The notes under the pieces are model-generated. The model was not told the DNA's origin and searched no databases. It saw nothing but the letters and a program-made list of their open reading frames with translations. Both the position numbers and the translations under genes were made by a program. Shown here piece after piece: positions 31,441 through 42,725 of a DNA stretch of 60,000 bases (positions are counted from its first letter, which is position 1; each line of letters starts with the position of its first letter). The stretch comes from Adiantum capillus-veneris (Eukaryota > Streptophyta > Polypodiopsida > Polypodiales > Pteridaceae): the NCBI GenBank assembly GCA_014529385.2, contig CM043958.1, positions 84,149,025-84,209,024 of the forward strand, written 5' to 3'.

Positions 31441-33075
31441 TGTCATTAAATATCTAATATCTAACCAACCCAAATGATTTTCTCATATTAAATTGATCAT
31501 TTAATATAGGATAATAAACGGGAACAAGGGTTAGCATATAGACACGTGCTTATGGATCTATCTCAACACGGGGCCAATGGTAAAGGGGCCCAAATTAGAG
31601 ATGGTCTGTCAAAGAGCAAGGTCAACTAATGAAGCTTAAAAGACCTTAGGGTTAACTTCATTAAAGACCTCCAATGGTTAGTGTTAAAAGTACTTTGCCT
31701 TAAGCAAACTAGGGCTGAGCTTGAGGTGGGAACCCAACCTAAAGTTAAACAAGCTAGGACTGTGCTTGAGGTGGGAACCTTAAGCAAGCTAGGGCTGTGC
31801 TTGAGGTGGGAACCACCCGACCTAAACTTAAGCAAGCTAGGACTGTGCTTGAGGTGGGAACTCCACCTAAGGTGCTTGTCATTCTTGATGACTAAGGTAC
31901 TTGAGGTACTTGTCACATTTAATGAGAAATTTGCTTGAGAAGCTTCCTATGCATGGGGGGGTAAGATGCTTGAGTCAAAAAGAGAACCTACACACTTAAT
32001 GAGGAAGTTGCTTGAGAAACTTCCTATGCATAAAAATCTCAAAGTTTTGGGAATTCTAAAAGAGCACATGGGACACATGTCAAACTCTCACTAAGATTAA
32101 CCACATGGTGTGCTTGAATGCTATTGGTTGGGCTAAAGAGGGGTTCAATGAGATTCTACTTCCATCTAACAAATATCTAGATATTTTCAAGCTCTCTCTC
32201 TCTCTCTAAGGGGTAAGGAGGACACTTGTCAAAAGACTACCCATGTGCTTGACTGCAGGTTGCATGTGATTGGCTAGGAGGAGAGGGGTCCAATGAGCTT
32301 GTAGCATGTAGAATTTTTTCCCAAAGCAAGGAAGGGGGGGTGCTAGGGGGATATACTCCACATACACACTCATTGGCAAGGCCATTCTCACTTAGTGAAA
32401 GTGGAGGAACACCACCTCTTTCTCCAAGCTTGTGAGAGTGAAAGCCTACACAAATACTCTTGGCTATGGAATGCAAATCCAACCAAGAGTCATGCTTCAA
32501 TGCTTAAGATTTCCATCTTCTCCATCTTCATTACTATGCTATTATGTATGCTAGCAAGAAGAGTAATGATAAGTGAGGAACTATTTATTTCTCCTATGGA
32601 ATGTTTCTTCTTCCTCTTCCCTATCCTAGTTCCCCGCTAGCTCTCTCCACCTTCGAAGGTGTTTGAGGCCTTGGGACTGAGGCTTGGGATAGTTAATGCT
32701 TTCTTCAAGTCTATCTTATGCTTGTGATGCATGAAGCTTTCCATCTTCATTGCATCACCTAGGTTACAAGGAACACAAAGATTGTATTATACCAAGTCTC
32801 TCTTGATGGGAGAAACTATAATACAAATGCCTATTGGAGGGGGGACCGGCTCCATATGAATGCGGTCCTCAACTATTGTCATGTTCTCTAAACTCTCTCT
32901 CTCTCTCTCTCTCTCTCTCAAAAGTATTCTTCATGCCACGTTAACTAAGTACCACATTTATGTTGCTACCATCGATTAAGTTCACCCGCTATGCTCACAA
33001 AGTAATCTCTCAAAAGTGCTTCACCTAATTTCCCAATTTCACTACTCTCAAGGTTCATAGGCCATTTACATTACA
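31441..33075 (+). repeat. Solo LTR inserted in D's gag
   Basis: A 1635-bp LTR of the divergent subfamily, from TGTCATTAAATATC to CATTTACATTACA, with no internal region attached. It is flanked by CCTCT (31436-31440) and GCTCT (33076-33080), a 5-bp duplication with one mismatch. Joining the flanks restores the gag reading AGGCCTCT then TGATGAGACC. It includes a four-copy 34-bp direct repeat (31700-31861) and a CT run near 32898-32919. Confidence 0.88.
31700..31861 (+). repeat. Four-copy 34-bp direct repeat in the solo LTR
   Basis: Copies start at 31700, 31745, 31780 and 31828; the core reads TTAAGCAAGCTAGG followed by CTGTGCTTGAGGTGGGAAC. Spacers are 1 to 14 bases. The A, B and E LTRs lack it. 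Confidence 0.85.
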
Positions 33076-34660
33076 GCTCTTGATGAGACCCCCAAAAGAA
33101 GACTCTCTCCCATAAGAGAGGAGGAATCCAAAGAATGAGAAAGAAGTGAATCACTAAGTTCCTCTGAAGATGTTGATCCACGAAGACGGCGGTCTAGACA
33201 GTCACCAACGCCTCCCAAGAGAAAATAGTCAACCCATAGTCCTTGTCCTCGCCACCTTGAAAGGGAAGAGATGAAACAAAGGAAGAAAAAGGCAAGAAAG
33301 AGGTCACCCTCTTCTTCACCTTCCTTCTCTTTCGACGAAAGCAATAGCTATTCTCCTAGAGAATACAAGAGGGGAGGACATCACAAATCTTACCCTGCAT
33401 GGCGAAGGTCCCAAAAGGTCAAGAAGTTCAAAAAGGGAGGAAAGAGTATTTCTTTTCTCACCTATGATGGCACCTTTGGTGCTACCGACAAAGTATTGGC
33501 CTTCATCCAACAATTTCATGCGGCATTTGGAGACGAGGGCTTCACGGAGTCCTCCAAGCTACGCCATGTAGCTATGCACTTCCAGAAATTTTCTTATCAA
33601 TGGTGGGATAGCCTTCGTGGCAACAGTGACACCCCAAAGACATGGAAAACTCTATGATTTTCCATCATGAAGCAATTCCTTGCAAGTGATGCAAAGGACA
33701 AAGTACTTTGAAGCTGCTCTCCAACGAGTCTATCCACAAATATGTGGACAAGTTTTGGGATTCACATATCAAGGCTACTGCCTTTCAAAAAATAGACTTC
33801 GCGGAGCAAAAGCAACAATTATGTGCAGGATTACCTGAAGAAATGGTCGAGTATGTCAACTGCCAATGACTTGGTTCTATCACAAAAGTAATCCACCACA
33901 CTATGGTTGCTTCATGCATCAATTTTCAACAAGGGGCTAATAGGAATGCCAAGCCCATGGAAAACAAAGATCGAAATGAAGCAAAGGGAAAGAAAAATGC
34001 TCAAAATTCTTCTGGAGGTAACTCTATCAACAAAAACAAAGCTAAGGATGAAAGAGTCTACAAAGGCAAGAATCGAATTTCTCCCGAGGAGCTAGAGTGT
34101 TATCGCAAAGATAACCAGTGCTTCAAGTGCTGGGAGCAAGGACAGGCCTATCGTGCTTGCCCCCAAAGCAATGTGCACAAAGAGTTTCCTAGAGCCTCTA
34201 TGGTTGAAGCTCCAAAAGAGGATGCTCATTGCCAAAATTTCTCATTTCCTATGCTTGGGAAAAGATGCAAGAGCATGAATATGCCTTTATTTTGTTTGAC
34301 CTTGGTTCAACTCACAACTTCATATCCACGGAGTTGACCACCAAGCTAGGCATACAAGTCCACAAGATGGGAGATGCATTGAAAGCCAATGGATCTAACA
34401 AGCGACAAGACATCTCAGTTGTTCCCTTAATTGGAAAATTGACTTCATGTCCAAATCTATGTGGACAAAGAGGATTTCTTCATCTCCCCGCTCAAACATG
34501 AGGATGTTATTGTTGGGGCAGCATGGTTCAACCGCATGGCTGCCAACATGAAGTTCCCTCAAAGGAAAATCTACTTCACCTACATGGAAAAGAGCATGTA
34601 CATAGATGCTAGTGAGTCAGGGAACACCATATCCTGGTAAATACGCTTGCTTTTGATAAG
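33076..34660 (+). pseudogene. gag and protease remnant of D
   Basis: The Lys/Arg/Ser block KKKARKRSPSSSPSFSFDE leads to the capsid region (FLTYDGTFGATDKVLAF, HVAMHFQKFSYQWW) at 33271-33657, which ends in a stop. Further gag remains, with an internal deletion near 33705, precede a zinc knuckle at about 34120 reading CFKCWEQGQAYRAC, so its His is now Gln. The protease signature is Asp-Leu-Gly followed by STHNFIS (34299 on). Several frames are needed to read it. Clearly dead. Confidence 0.85.
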
Positions 34661-35934
34661 TCAATGAAAAGCTCTATTTTTGCGTATATGATTTTTGTTA
34701 GGGAATCTGTAAATATTCTAATGTTTTCACAAGTAGAAATAAAGGTAATCAAGAGGAATTAGAGTTATCTATTTCCTAAATGGATTCCAAGATGTTTTCA
34801 TTGATGACATCCTAGTGAGCTACCTCCAAAACGAGGGGATGATGACCATGCAGTAGAGCTTCTACTAGGAAGCTCACCGCCTGATAAACCTCCTTATTGA
34901 GTTTCACAAGCTCAACAAGAGGAGATCATGAGGCAAGTGCATGAATAGAATAGAGAGGAGATAGGCACATATCACATGTGTGTCGACTATAGAGCACTAA
35001 ATAGGATTACTATATAAAAAAAAACTCCCATGCCGCGGGTAGAAGACCTATTTGATAAGTTACAAGTTTGGCCTGACAAATGCTTCAGCCGCATTCAAAC
35101 TCATGATGGACAAAAATCTTCATGCCACTCAAATTCTCTTGAGGAGTACAAGCGACACCTCTAGCCTACAAGAGATTCATTATTTAGGTCACATTATATC
35201 TAAAGATGGCACCCATATGGATCCAACAAAGTTAGAGGTAATGAAAGGATAGCGTAATCCAAGGAATCTAGAAGAGGTATGAAGCTTCATAGATATGTGT
35301 GCATACTATAGATAATTCACAGAAAAATTCTCGCTAATAACAGGCCCATTACATGACTTAACAAAAAAGAACGGTAAGTAATCATGGACTGAAAAATTAC
35401 AAGAAGCTTTGTAGAGGCTTAAGGAGAAGCTTATCTCTCTACTTGTGCTCACACTACTAGATCTCTTAAAGCCATTTGTGCACCAATGTGATCTTGTGGT
35501 GATTACCTTGGAGATATTTTGCTTCAAGAAGGGCATGCCATAGCCTATGAGATTCAAGTATCTAATTACAACCTTTGCATTAGGGAAGAAAGAAGAACCA
35601 TTCACCTTGGAGGATGGTTATCTTCTAAACGGCAATAAGCTATGTGTTACTCACCCATACAATAAGAAAGTCATGTATGAATCCCATGCTTCTTCTTATG
35701 GGGGGACAAAGAGGGATTACATAATCTACTCTTTAAGGAGCAGAAATGTATTTCTATTGTTCTACCATGAAAAGTAAACGTACCATGAAGAGTATGTTTC
35801 AAAATGCATGGTATGCCAAAAGTCAAAATCTAACTGAGGGAAGCAGCTTGTATTGTTTCAATCGAGAGGCTTAGCAAGAAAAGACACTCTATGCCCGTCA
35901 AAAAGACTATTAAGGCACATCAAACGGAAACCCT
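34661..35934 (+). pseudogene. pol remnants of D (reverse transcriptase, RNase H, integrase scraps)
   Basis: Collinear fragments only: linker region, MCVDYRALNRITI-like start of the reverse transcriptase near 34976, then a deletion that joins the VEDLFDKLQ region to FGLTNASAAF, removing the first catalytic part; a further gap removes the FFDD region. RNase H and integrase scraps follow (LGKKEEPFTLEDGYLLNGNK near 35582; CMVCQK-like zinc residues near 35805). The last recognisable bases match the integrase stretch VKKTIKAHQ, cut by E's LTR at 35935. Confidence 0.82.
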
Positions 35935-37523
35935 TGTCATAATAAGAAATATCTAATTCTCCTAAATGATTTTCTCATGTTAAACTGATCATTTAATATG
36001 GGGAAGTGCAAGGGGAGAAAAAGCTAGAATATTGGTTAAGCTAGTAGACCAGCCACAATAGGGATCCAAAGGAGGGAAAATAGGGATCCAAAGGGGGGGC
36101 CATCCACAAAAGATCCATGTGCAATAATGGGCTAAAAAGACTCTAAGGTTCAGCCCATTAAGACTTCCAAAATGCTAAGGTTCCAAAATTCAAAGGTTGT
36201 GTCCAAAGGTCAACCTTAAGGGAATTGGATGCTTTGTGTGTGACCAAAAAAGTCTTTGCATATCCCTACATAGTAGGGGGAGAGCCTAGCAAGTAGGGGA
36301 TGAGAGAGAAATCCACACACACACACACACAAGCCCCCTTTACACAAAGGGAATGAGGGACACATGTCAGCTCCCTAGGCCAGATGCCCACAAGGTGTAC
36401 CCAATTCGTATTGGATGGCCTTGGAGGTGGACCAATGAGAATTAGGCTAGAGTAAATCTAGTTTAATTAATTTAAAAAACACTTAATAAAAGAACCAATG
36501 AAAATTAAGTCTCCTGGATGACTATTGGACAGTCTCCCAATGGGTCCAATGAGCATTCAGCAGCCCAATGGCTTGCCTGATTCCTATTGGCTAGGAGGCA
36601 AAGAGGTACAATGAGAGTTTAATTGAATTATTAATTTACCTAAAGCTCTCACAAGAGGGGAAAGGGGGACACATGTCAGAAGGCTATCACTTATGCTGCT
36701 TAATAGTCATTGGCTTGACTTGGGCAGGGCCAATGACGGTTGAGCAAGAGCAAATAGCAAGAGGGATCGCCCAAGAGAGAGAGGGGGCTTATTTTTTCAA
36801 GGCATTATCACACATACACTCACACAATCTCATGTGGGAAGAAAGAGGAGACTATCTCTTCCCAAGCTTCAATGGAGAGCTCATCACCTACTCCAAGCTT
36901 GTGAGATAGAAGCCTACATCGACACACTCTTGGCATGTGGATGCAAATCCAACCAAGAGCCAAGATTCAATGCATGCTCATCTCTTATACCAAGATAATT
37001 ACCTAGCTAAGCTATGCTAATATGAGTGATTATGTGAGGAGATGTACATCTTTCTCGTAAGATACTGCTTCTTCCTCTCAATCTACTCTCATACCCTGCT
37101 AGCTCTCACCATCTTCGAAGGTGTGTGAGGTCTTGGGTGTGAGAACGGGGATAATTGATGTTGTGTTTGCTAAGTGTTTTGCTTAGTGCATGAAGCTTTC
37201 ATCTTCATTGCACTAACTAGTCTTGAAGGAACACAAAGAATAGTATTGTACAATGTCTCTCTTGATGGGAGAAACCATAATACAAAGGCTTTTGGAGGGG
37301 GGACCGGCTCCATGAAAATCCGGTCCTCAACTATTGTCAATAGCTTAATTTCTCTCTCTTTTGAAAGCATTGTTCATGCTATGTAACTAGGTGTTATGCT
37401 TTTTGTTGCTCTCTCCACCCAAGCACTCTTGTAATTCTCATTAGGAATCTATTCTAATGAAATGCCCACTATGTTCATGCTAATTTCCACTACACATAAG
37501 TTTTTCGGCCATTAAATGTTACA
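35935..37523 (+). repeat. 5' LTR of chromovirus E
   Basis: 1589 bp from TGTCATAATAAGA to AAATGTTACA. It has the family features (CCAAT boxes, CA repeat, U5 hairpins). By eye it differs from E's own 3' LTR fragment more than that fragment differs from A's 3' LTR. Confidence 0.94.
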
Positions 37524-37524
37524 T

Positions 37525-37536
37525 TGGTATCAGAGC
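37525..37536 (+). other. Primer binding site of E (initiator tRNA-Met)
   Basis: TGGTATCAGAGC, one base after the LTR. Confidence 0.92.
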
Positions 37537-37940
37537 ACAAGGTTTCTCTTTTCTTGCTCAAGAAGGGAGGTCCTCAAGCTAGCTATAAATGGTTGGCATT
37601 ATTAATTGCCTGTGAGTAAGTAGAATAGGGATTTTTCAGCCTTGCAGTGCGCCTGCCTTCGTGCAGTTAACGGGGCATCATCGTCGAGAGCTATGGTCTT
37701 AATAGTGGAGTCCTACGGGGCTTGCCTATGGCTTAACCAGTATTGAGCTATTAGAAGCTTGACAGGAGCTGGTGCTGTTTTGGTGTTGAAAGACCCTCTC
37801 TTCTATTCCTTGCAATTAATGGTATTTGAGCCGCGGGTACAGTAGCTTGAGTGATTTTTCTAAAGGGGTAAAGAGGAGTAGCAACTAGGGCTTGAAGTGC
37901 CAAAGTACACCTAAAACGTTTACACCTAAAAGTTGTTAGA
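37537..37940 (+). other. Untranslated leader of E
   Basis: About 400 bases, no gene, collinear with B's leader at 22496-22899. Confidence 0.75.
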
Positions 37941-38627
37941 ATGCTTGACAATAGTAAAGAGAGTGAAATTAATGTTGATAACTTTGATTTTGCTAATGAG
38001 CAAGCTACTAATGATGCTCGGATGCTTGTTAACTATCTTGTTTCTAGGCTTCAACAAGCCATGGGCAATCCATCTCTCCAAAGTGAGGTGCAACGGCAGC
38101 TCCGTGCTCACGGGATTCTTCAAGCTCATCACCATGACGAGAGAACACCTAGGAAGCCTCCTTGTGAGACTCCCAAAAGAGGTCTCTCTCTGATTCGGGA
38201 AGAAGAAGAGAATCCGTACGAAGGGCTCAAGAATTTACTTCTTGATGATGCAGCTCCTTCCTTAAGGAGAACTCAAGAGCCTCCACCGAAGGAACGAGAA
38301 AGAAGTGAGTCTCCCGCCACCTCGGTGGAGATGGCTCCACGAGGACGGCGGGCTAAACGCTCTCCATCACCACCAAAGCGGAGAAGACCATTGCACTCTT
38401 CTCCACATCATAATTCAAAGAGGGATGATAAAAAGCAAGAGAAGAAAAAGGCGAGAAAGAGGACACCCTCTTCTCCATCTTCTTCATCCTCTTCCTCTTA
38501 TGAAAGTGATGGTAAAGACGACGAAGATCAAGACAAGAAAAAGGCGAGAAAGTGGTCACCCTCTTCTCCACCTTCTTCAAATTCTTCACCTTCTAAAGAA
38601 AGTGATGGTGCAACCTTTGAACCATAA
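37941..38627 (+). pseudogene. gag N-terminal part of E
   Basis: It starts MLDNSKESEINVDNFDF. This is the best example of the gag N-terminus: a helical Gln-rich head (YLVSRLQQAMGNPSLQSEV), a Pro/Arg/Glu linker, then two basic-serine blocks (KKKARKRTPSSPSSSSSSS, KKKARKWSPSSPPSS). The low-complexity block resembles SR-protein RS domains and may bind RNA or be phosphorylated; that is inference. The frame ends at TAA 38625-38627, where A has TCA (Ser). Confidence 0.88.
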
Positions 38628-39161
38628 AAAAGAAGAGGCCATAGGAAATCCTATGCCGCATGGAAGAGGTCATCCAGGCTGAAGAAGTTCAAAGAGGGAG
38701 GGAAGAGCATCTCTTTCCTTACCTATGATGGCACCTTTGGTGCTACGGACAAAGTCTTGGCCTTTATCCAGCAATTTGATGCGGTGTTTGGAGATGAGGG
38801 CTTCACGGAGTCCTCTAAGCTACGCCATGTAGCTATGCACTTTCAAAAGTCCGCCAGACAATGGTGGTCTAGCCTACGAGCCAACGGTGAAGCTCCACGA
38901 ACATGGAAAGATTTAAGAGCTTCGATTATGAAGCAGTTTTTGGCCACCGATGCCAAAGACAAAGTACTCACCGAATGGCGAAGCTTAAAGCTCTCTCCCT
39001 ATGAATCCATCCACAAATATGTAGACAAGTTTTGGGACCTACAACTCAAAGACACTGTCTTCAAAAAGTTGGATTTTGGAGAGCAAAAGCAACAATTTTG
39101 TGCGGGCTTAACCGAAGAAATGGCGGAGTATGTCAACTCCCAAAGACCACCTACCATATAG
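38628..39161 (+). pseudogene. gag capsid region of E
   Basis: It continues in the same frame after the stop: KKFKEGGKSISFLTYDG, QQFDAVFGDEGFTESSKL, HVAMHFQKSARQWW and KYVDKFWDLQLKDTVF, ending NSQRPPTI before TAG at 39159-39161 (TCG in A, so a Ser codon lost). This is the retrotransposon gag domain of the family. Confidence 0.88.
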
Positions 39162-39944
39162 GCGATAATACACCATACTATGGTGGCCTCTAGAATCAAT
39201 TTCCAAACAGGGGCTAAAAGAAATAATAAGCCCTCGGAAAACAAGGGTTCCAATGAGCCTATGAGGAAGGACAATCTCCAAAAGTCTCCTAAAGGCAACT
39301 CCAACAAAGCTAAGGAGAAGGGAGTTTACAAAGGTAAGAACAAACTCTCTCCTGAAGAGCTTGAGCATTATCGCAAGGATAACCGGTGTTTCAAGTGCGG
39401 CGAACAAGGGCATGCGTACCGCGCTTGTCCCCAAAAGAACAACCGCCAAGATCCTCCTAGAGCTTCCTTGGTTGAAATCCAAGAGGAGGAGACTCACCAA
39501 ACTCACCACAAAGGATATCTTCTATGCCATGCTTGGGGAAAGGTAAGAGAACATGATGCTTTTATTCTCTTTGACCCTGGTTCTACTCACAATTTTATAT
39601 CTATGGAGTTGGCCACCAAGCTAGGCATACAAGCCTACGAGATGGGAGATGTCCTACCGGCAGACAATGCTTTCAAGGAGCAAGAAGCTTCAGTCACTCC
39701 CTTAATCGGGAAATTGCGGCTTCATGTTCAAAGCTATGTGGACAAAGAGGACTTCTTTATCTCTCCTCTCAAGCATGAGGATGTAATCCTAGGGGCACCA
39801 TGGTTTGACCGCCTGGTTGCCAATGTTAAATTTCCTGAAACGAGAATCTCCTTTAAGTTGAGGGAACAAGACATGTATATAGATGCTAAGGAAATGGGTA
39901 ACACTATCCCCATTGTACATACACCCGATTTCAACAAGTCATAA
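39162..39944 (+). pseudogene. Zinc knuckle and protease of E
   Basis: The same frame again after the stop. Intact zinc knuckle CFKCGEQGHAYRAC near 39388. Protease: FILFD then Pro-Gly (39573-39581) and STHNFISMELATKLG, with the rest of the fold conserved (HEDVILGAPWFDRLVANV). The usual Ser or Thr after the catalytic Asp is Pro. A one-base loss near 39930 ends the frame. Confidence 0.88.
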
Positions 39945-40747
39945 ATAGCTCTATTTCCGTGTACATGATTTTTGTTAAAGATTCTCAAAATGAACCTAAT
40001 GCTTTAGAAGGAAAATAAAAGCAACCAAAAGGAATTAGAGTTATCCAATTTTCTCAAGGGGTTTCAAGATGTTTTTTTTGACGACATCCCTTGTGAGCTA
40101 CCTCCTAAACGAGGTAATGATGACCATGCAATTGAACTTCTTCCAGGAAGTTCACCGCCTAACAAACCTCCCTATAGAGTTTCTCAAGCTCAACAAGAGG
40201 AGATTATGCGGCAAGTGCATGAGTTAGTTGAGAAGGGCATGGTTAGGCCTAGCTCATCTCCATTTTGCTCACGTGTGCTATTAGTGCAAAAGAAAGAGTC
40301 ACATATCCTATGTGTGTCGACTATAGAGCATTAAATAGGATCACTATCAAGAATAGGTTTCCCATTCCACTGGTAGAAAACCTATTTGATAAGCTACAAG
40401 GATCGACCTACTTTAGTAGGATTGACCTAAAAAGTGGCTATCCTCAAATAAGGATAGTTGATCAAGACATTGTAAAGACCGCATTCCGCACCACATTTGG
40501 TCTTTACGAATACATTGTCATGCCTTTTCGCTTGACCAATGCACCAGCCACATTCAACCGCTTGATGAAGAAGGTGTTCAGGCCTCATCGTCGAACCTTC
40601 ACTGGAGTGTTCTTTGATGAAATTATTATCTACTCTAATTCATTAGACGAACACAAGAAACACCTCCAGGTAATATTTCAAGTTTTAAGAGAGAATAAAC
40701 TTTATGTTAATCGAAAGAAAAGTGAATTTTTCTTGCAAGAGATTTAG
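39945..40747 (+). pseudogene. Linker and reverse transcriptase of E
   Basis: A frameshifted linker (two small indels near 40010 and 40075; a short loss near 40297) leads to the reverse transcriptase: MCVDYRALNRITI, SRIDLKSGYPQIRI (His to Pro), MPFRLTNAPATF (Gly to Arg) and VFFDEIIIYSNS near 40611-40635, in which the second catalytic Asp is Glu. It ends in TAG at 40745-40747, identical to A's stop. The active-site change alone should abolish activity. Confidence 0.9.
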
Positions 40748-40783
40748 TATTTAGGTCACATTATCTCTCAAGATGGCATTCAA

Positions 40784-41476
40784 ATGGATCCATCAAAGTT
40801 AGAGGTAATAAAAGGATGGCCTAAACCAAGGAATATTCATGAACTAAGAAGCTTTACGGGTATGTGTGCATACTATAGACGCTTCATAGAAAAGTTCTCA
40901 CAAATTGCAGGACCATTACATGACCTAACAAAGAAAAGCATTAGGTATACATGGTCTGCTAAGGAGAACAATGCTTTCGAAAAGCTTAAAGAAAAGCTTA
41001 TCTCTCAACCTGTGCTTACACTACCGGATCTCTCAAAACCATTTGAGGTCCAATGTGATGCTTGTGGTGATTGCCTTGGAGCTGTTTTGCTCCAAGAAGG
41101 GCACGCCATAGGCTATGAGAGTCGAAGGCTCGACCCTGTTGAGCAAGCTCTAGGCATATATGAAAAGGAACTCCTTGCAGTTCTACATGCCTTAGACTCA
41201 TGGAAGCACTACTTATTGGGGACTCCTTTCATTCTGCGAACGGATCACCAAAGTCTTAAGTACTTCATGACGCAGACCAAGCTCTCTGACAAACAAATGA
41301 GGTGGGCAAATTTCCTTTCGCAATTTCATTTTCATATTTCTCAGATTGCTGGCAAGCATAATCAAGTAGCTGATGCACTCTCAAGACAAGGATTGGGTCT
41401 TATTAAAGTTTCCCAAGGCTCGATTAAGGCACACGATGGGAAAGAATCCTACGAGACACAAAAAGTATTATGCTAA
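40784..41476 (+). pseudogene. RNase H of E joined to the pol tail by an integrase deletion
   Basis: RNase H looks complete (FEVQCDACGDCLGAVL, YEKELLAVLHAL, RTDHQSLKYF, VADALSR). Directly after VADALSRQ, near 41388, the sequence jumps to the DWVLLKF-coding region that in A lies at about 26768. About 1.04 kb corresponding to 25731-26767 of A, meaning the whole integrase core, is missing. The continuation is out of frame and ends at 41476. Confidence 0.92.
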
Positions 41477-41528
41477 ACTAGCAAAAAGGTACTATGGTCC
41501 CTTCTAGATTCTTAGGCCAATCAATGAG

Positions 41529-41846
41529 ATGGCCTATCAACTCAAGTTGCCCAATCATTGGCTCATACACAATGCTTTCCATGTGAGCCTATTAAAGCCT
41601 TACAAAGGAGAGCCATCTCAAGAACCAACTATTGAAGACCCACCGGAGATCGAGGACCAAGAGGAGGTGCTGCAGCCCGAGTCCATTCTCCGACATGAAG
41701 ACAAGGTACTAAGAGGCGGTAAGACTATCCGACGATATCTTATTAAGTTTAAGAATTATCATTTTGAAGATGCTAGATGGTTGCAAGGCATACAATTAAA
41801 GGATAACCTAAACCTTGTCAATGCTTACAATGCTTCCCAAGAGTAA
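41529..41846 (+). pseudogene. Chromodomain end of pol, chromovirus E
   Basis: 105 residues, MAYQLKLPNHWLIHNAFHVS to LVNAYNASQE, with the chromodomain core RRYLIKFKNYHFEDARW. The upstream run near 41484 keeps five As, giving the reading LAKRYYGPF that A and B have lost, so E preserves the ancestral frame at this point. Confidence 0.88.
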
Positions 41847-42204
41847 ACAAATGTACAAAATGTTAAAAACGAACAAAGTTCTTTTTGTCTTATAAGACTC
41901 TCTTTTTCTTTATTGTGCACAAAAATGAAGTAGTATGCATGCTTAGATCAAGTTTGCGGAGACGACGTCTCCCAAACACCAAGTAGAGCTTGTCACTCTA
42001 CTATGGAAGATTGATAGGACTAATGTGCAGACATGCTTGTGTAAGCCTCAGGCTCTCAAGCGCCAAATGGACTAGTCATCCATTGTGGAATGATGTCGTA
42101 GGGTAACATAGGGATCCTCTACCCGCTAAGAAAAGGACTCATGAATATGCTTCATCTTCTCTACACCATAGTCGAGGACGACTATGATTTCAAGAGAGAG
42201 GTAA
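41847..42204 (+). other. 3' untranslated region and polypurine tract of E
   Basis: No gene. It ends with AAGAGAGAGGTAA before the LTR and looks identical to 27222-27579 of element A. Confidence 0.78.
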
Positions 42205-42725
42205 TGTCATAATAATCAATATCTAATTCTCCTAAATGATTTTCTCATGTTAAACTGATCATTTAATATGGGGAAGTGCCAGGGGAGAAAAAGCTAGAAT
42301 ATTGGTTAAGCTAGCAGACCGGCCACAGTAGGGATCCAAAGGAGGGAAAATAGGGATCCAAAGGGGGGGCCATCTGCAAAAGAGCCATGTGCAACAATGG
42401 GCTAAAAAGACTCTAAGGTTCAGCCCATTAAGACTTCCAAAATGCAAAGGTTTCAAAATTCAAAGGTTGTGTCCAAAGGTCAACCTTAAGGGAATTGGAT
42501 GCTTTGTGTGTGACCAAAAAAGTATTTTCACATCCCTACATAGGAGGGGGCGAGCCTAGCATGTAGGGGATGAGAGAGAAAGCCACACACACACACACAC
42601 ACAAGCTCCCTTTACACAAGGGGAATGAGGGACACATGTCAGCTCCCTAGGCCATATGCCCAGAAGATCTACCCAATTCCTATTGGATGGCCTTGGAGGT
42701 GGACCAATGAGAATGAGGCTAGAGT
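42205..42725 (+). repeat. 3' LTR of E, first 521 bases only
   Basis: It matches A's 3' LTR from 27580 to 28102 almost base for base, then breaks after GAGGCTAGAGT. The following CACTAATCC belongs to element F. Confidence 0.9.

Larger units (their letters stand above)
30423..35934 (+). mobile_element. Chromovirus D, divergent and heavily decayed
   Basis: An older relative of A, B and E. Only the last about 410 bases of its 5' LTR remain, followed by a tRNA-Met primer site, leader, gag (interrupted by a solo LTR), protease and scattered pol remnants. It stops in the integrase at 35934 where element E begins. Many frameshifts and deletions are present, including most of the reverse transcriptase. 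The 3' half is not found in the window. Confidence 0.85.
35935..42725 (+). mobile_element. Chromovirus E, integrase deleted, 3' LTR truncated
   Basis: Inserted in D's integrase remnant. Complete 5' LTR (35935-37523), tRNA-Met primer site, gag-pol with stops at 38625, 39159 and 40745, an integrase deletion at about 41388, chromodomain, and only the first 521 bases of the 3' LTR. The target duplication should be ACCCT or similar, but the right copy is not in the window. The downstream neighbour from 42726 is element F. Confidence 0.92.

Noticed and set aside
31700-31861. Direct repeats as a possible CRISPR array
   Set aside because: Spacers are 1-14 bases and irregular, repeats lie in an LTR of a plant element; a CRISPR array is excluded.
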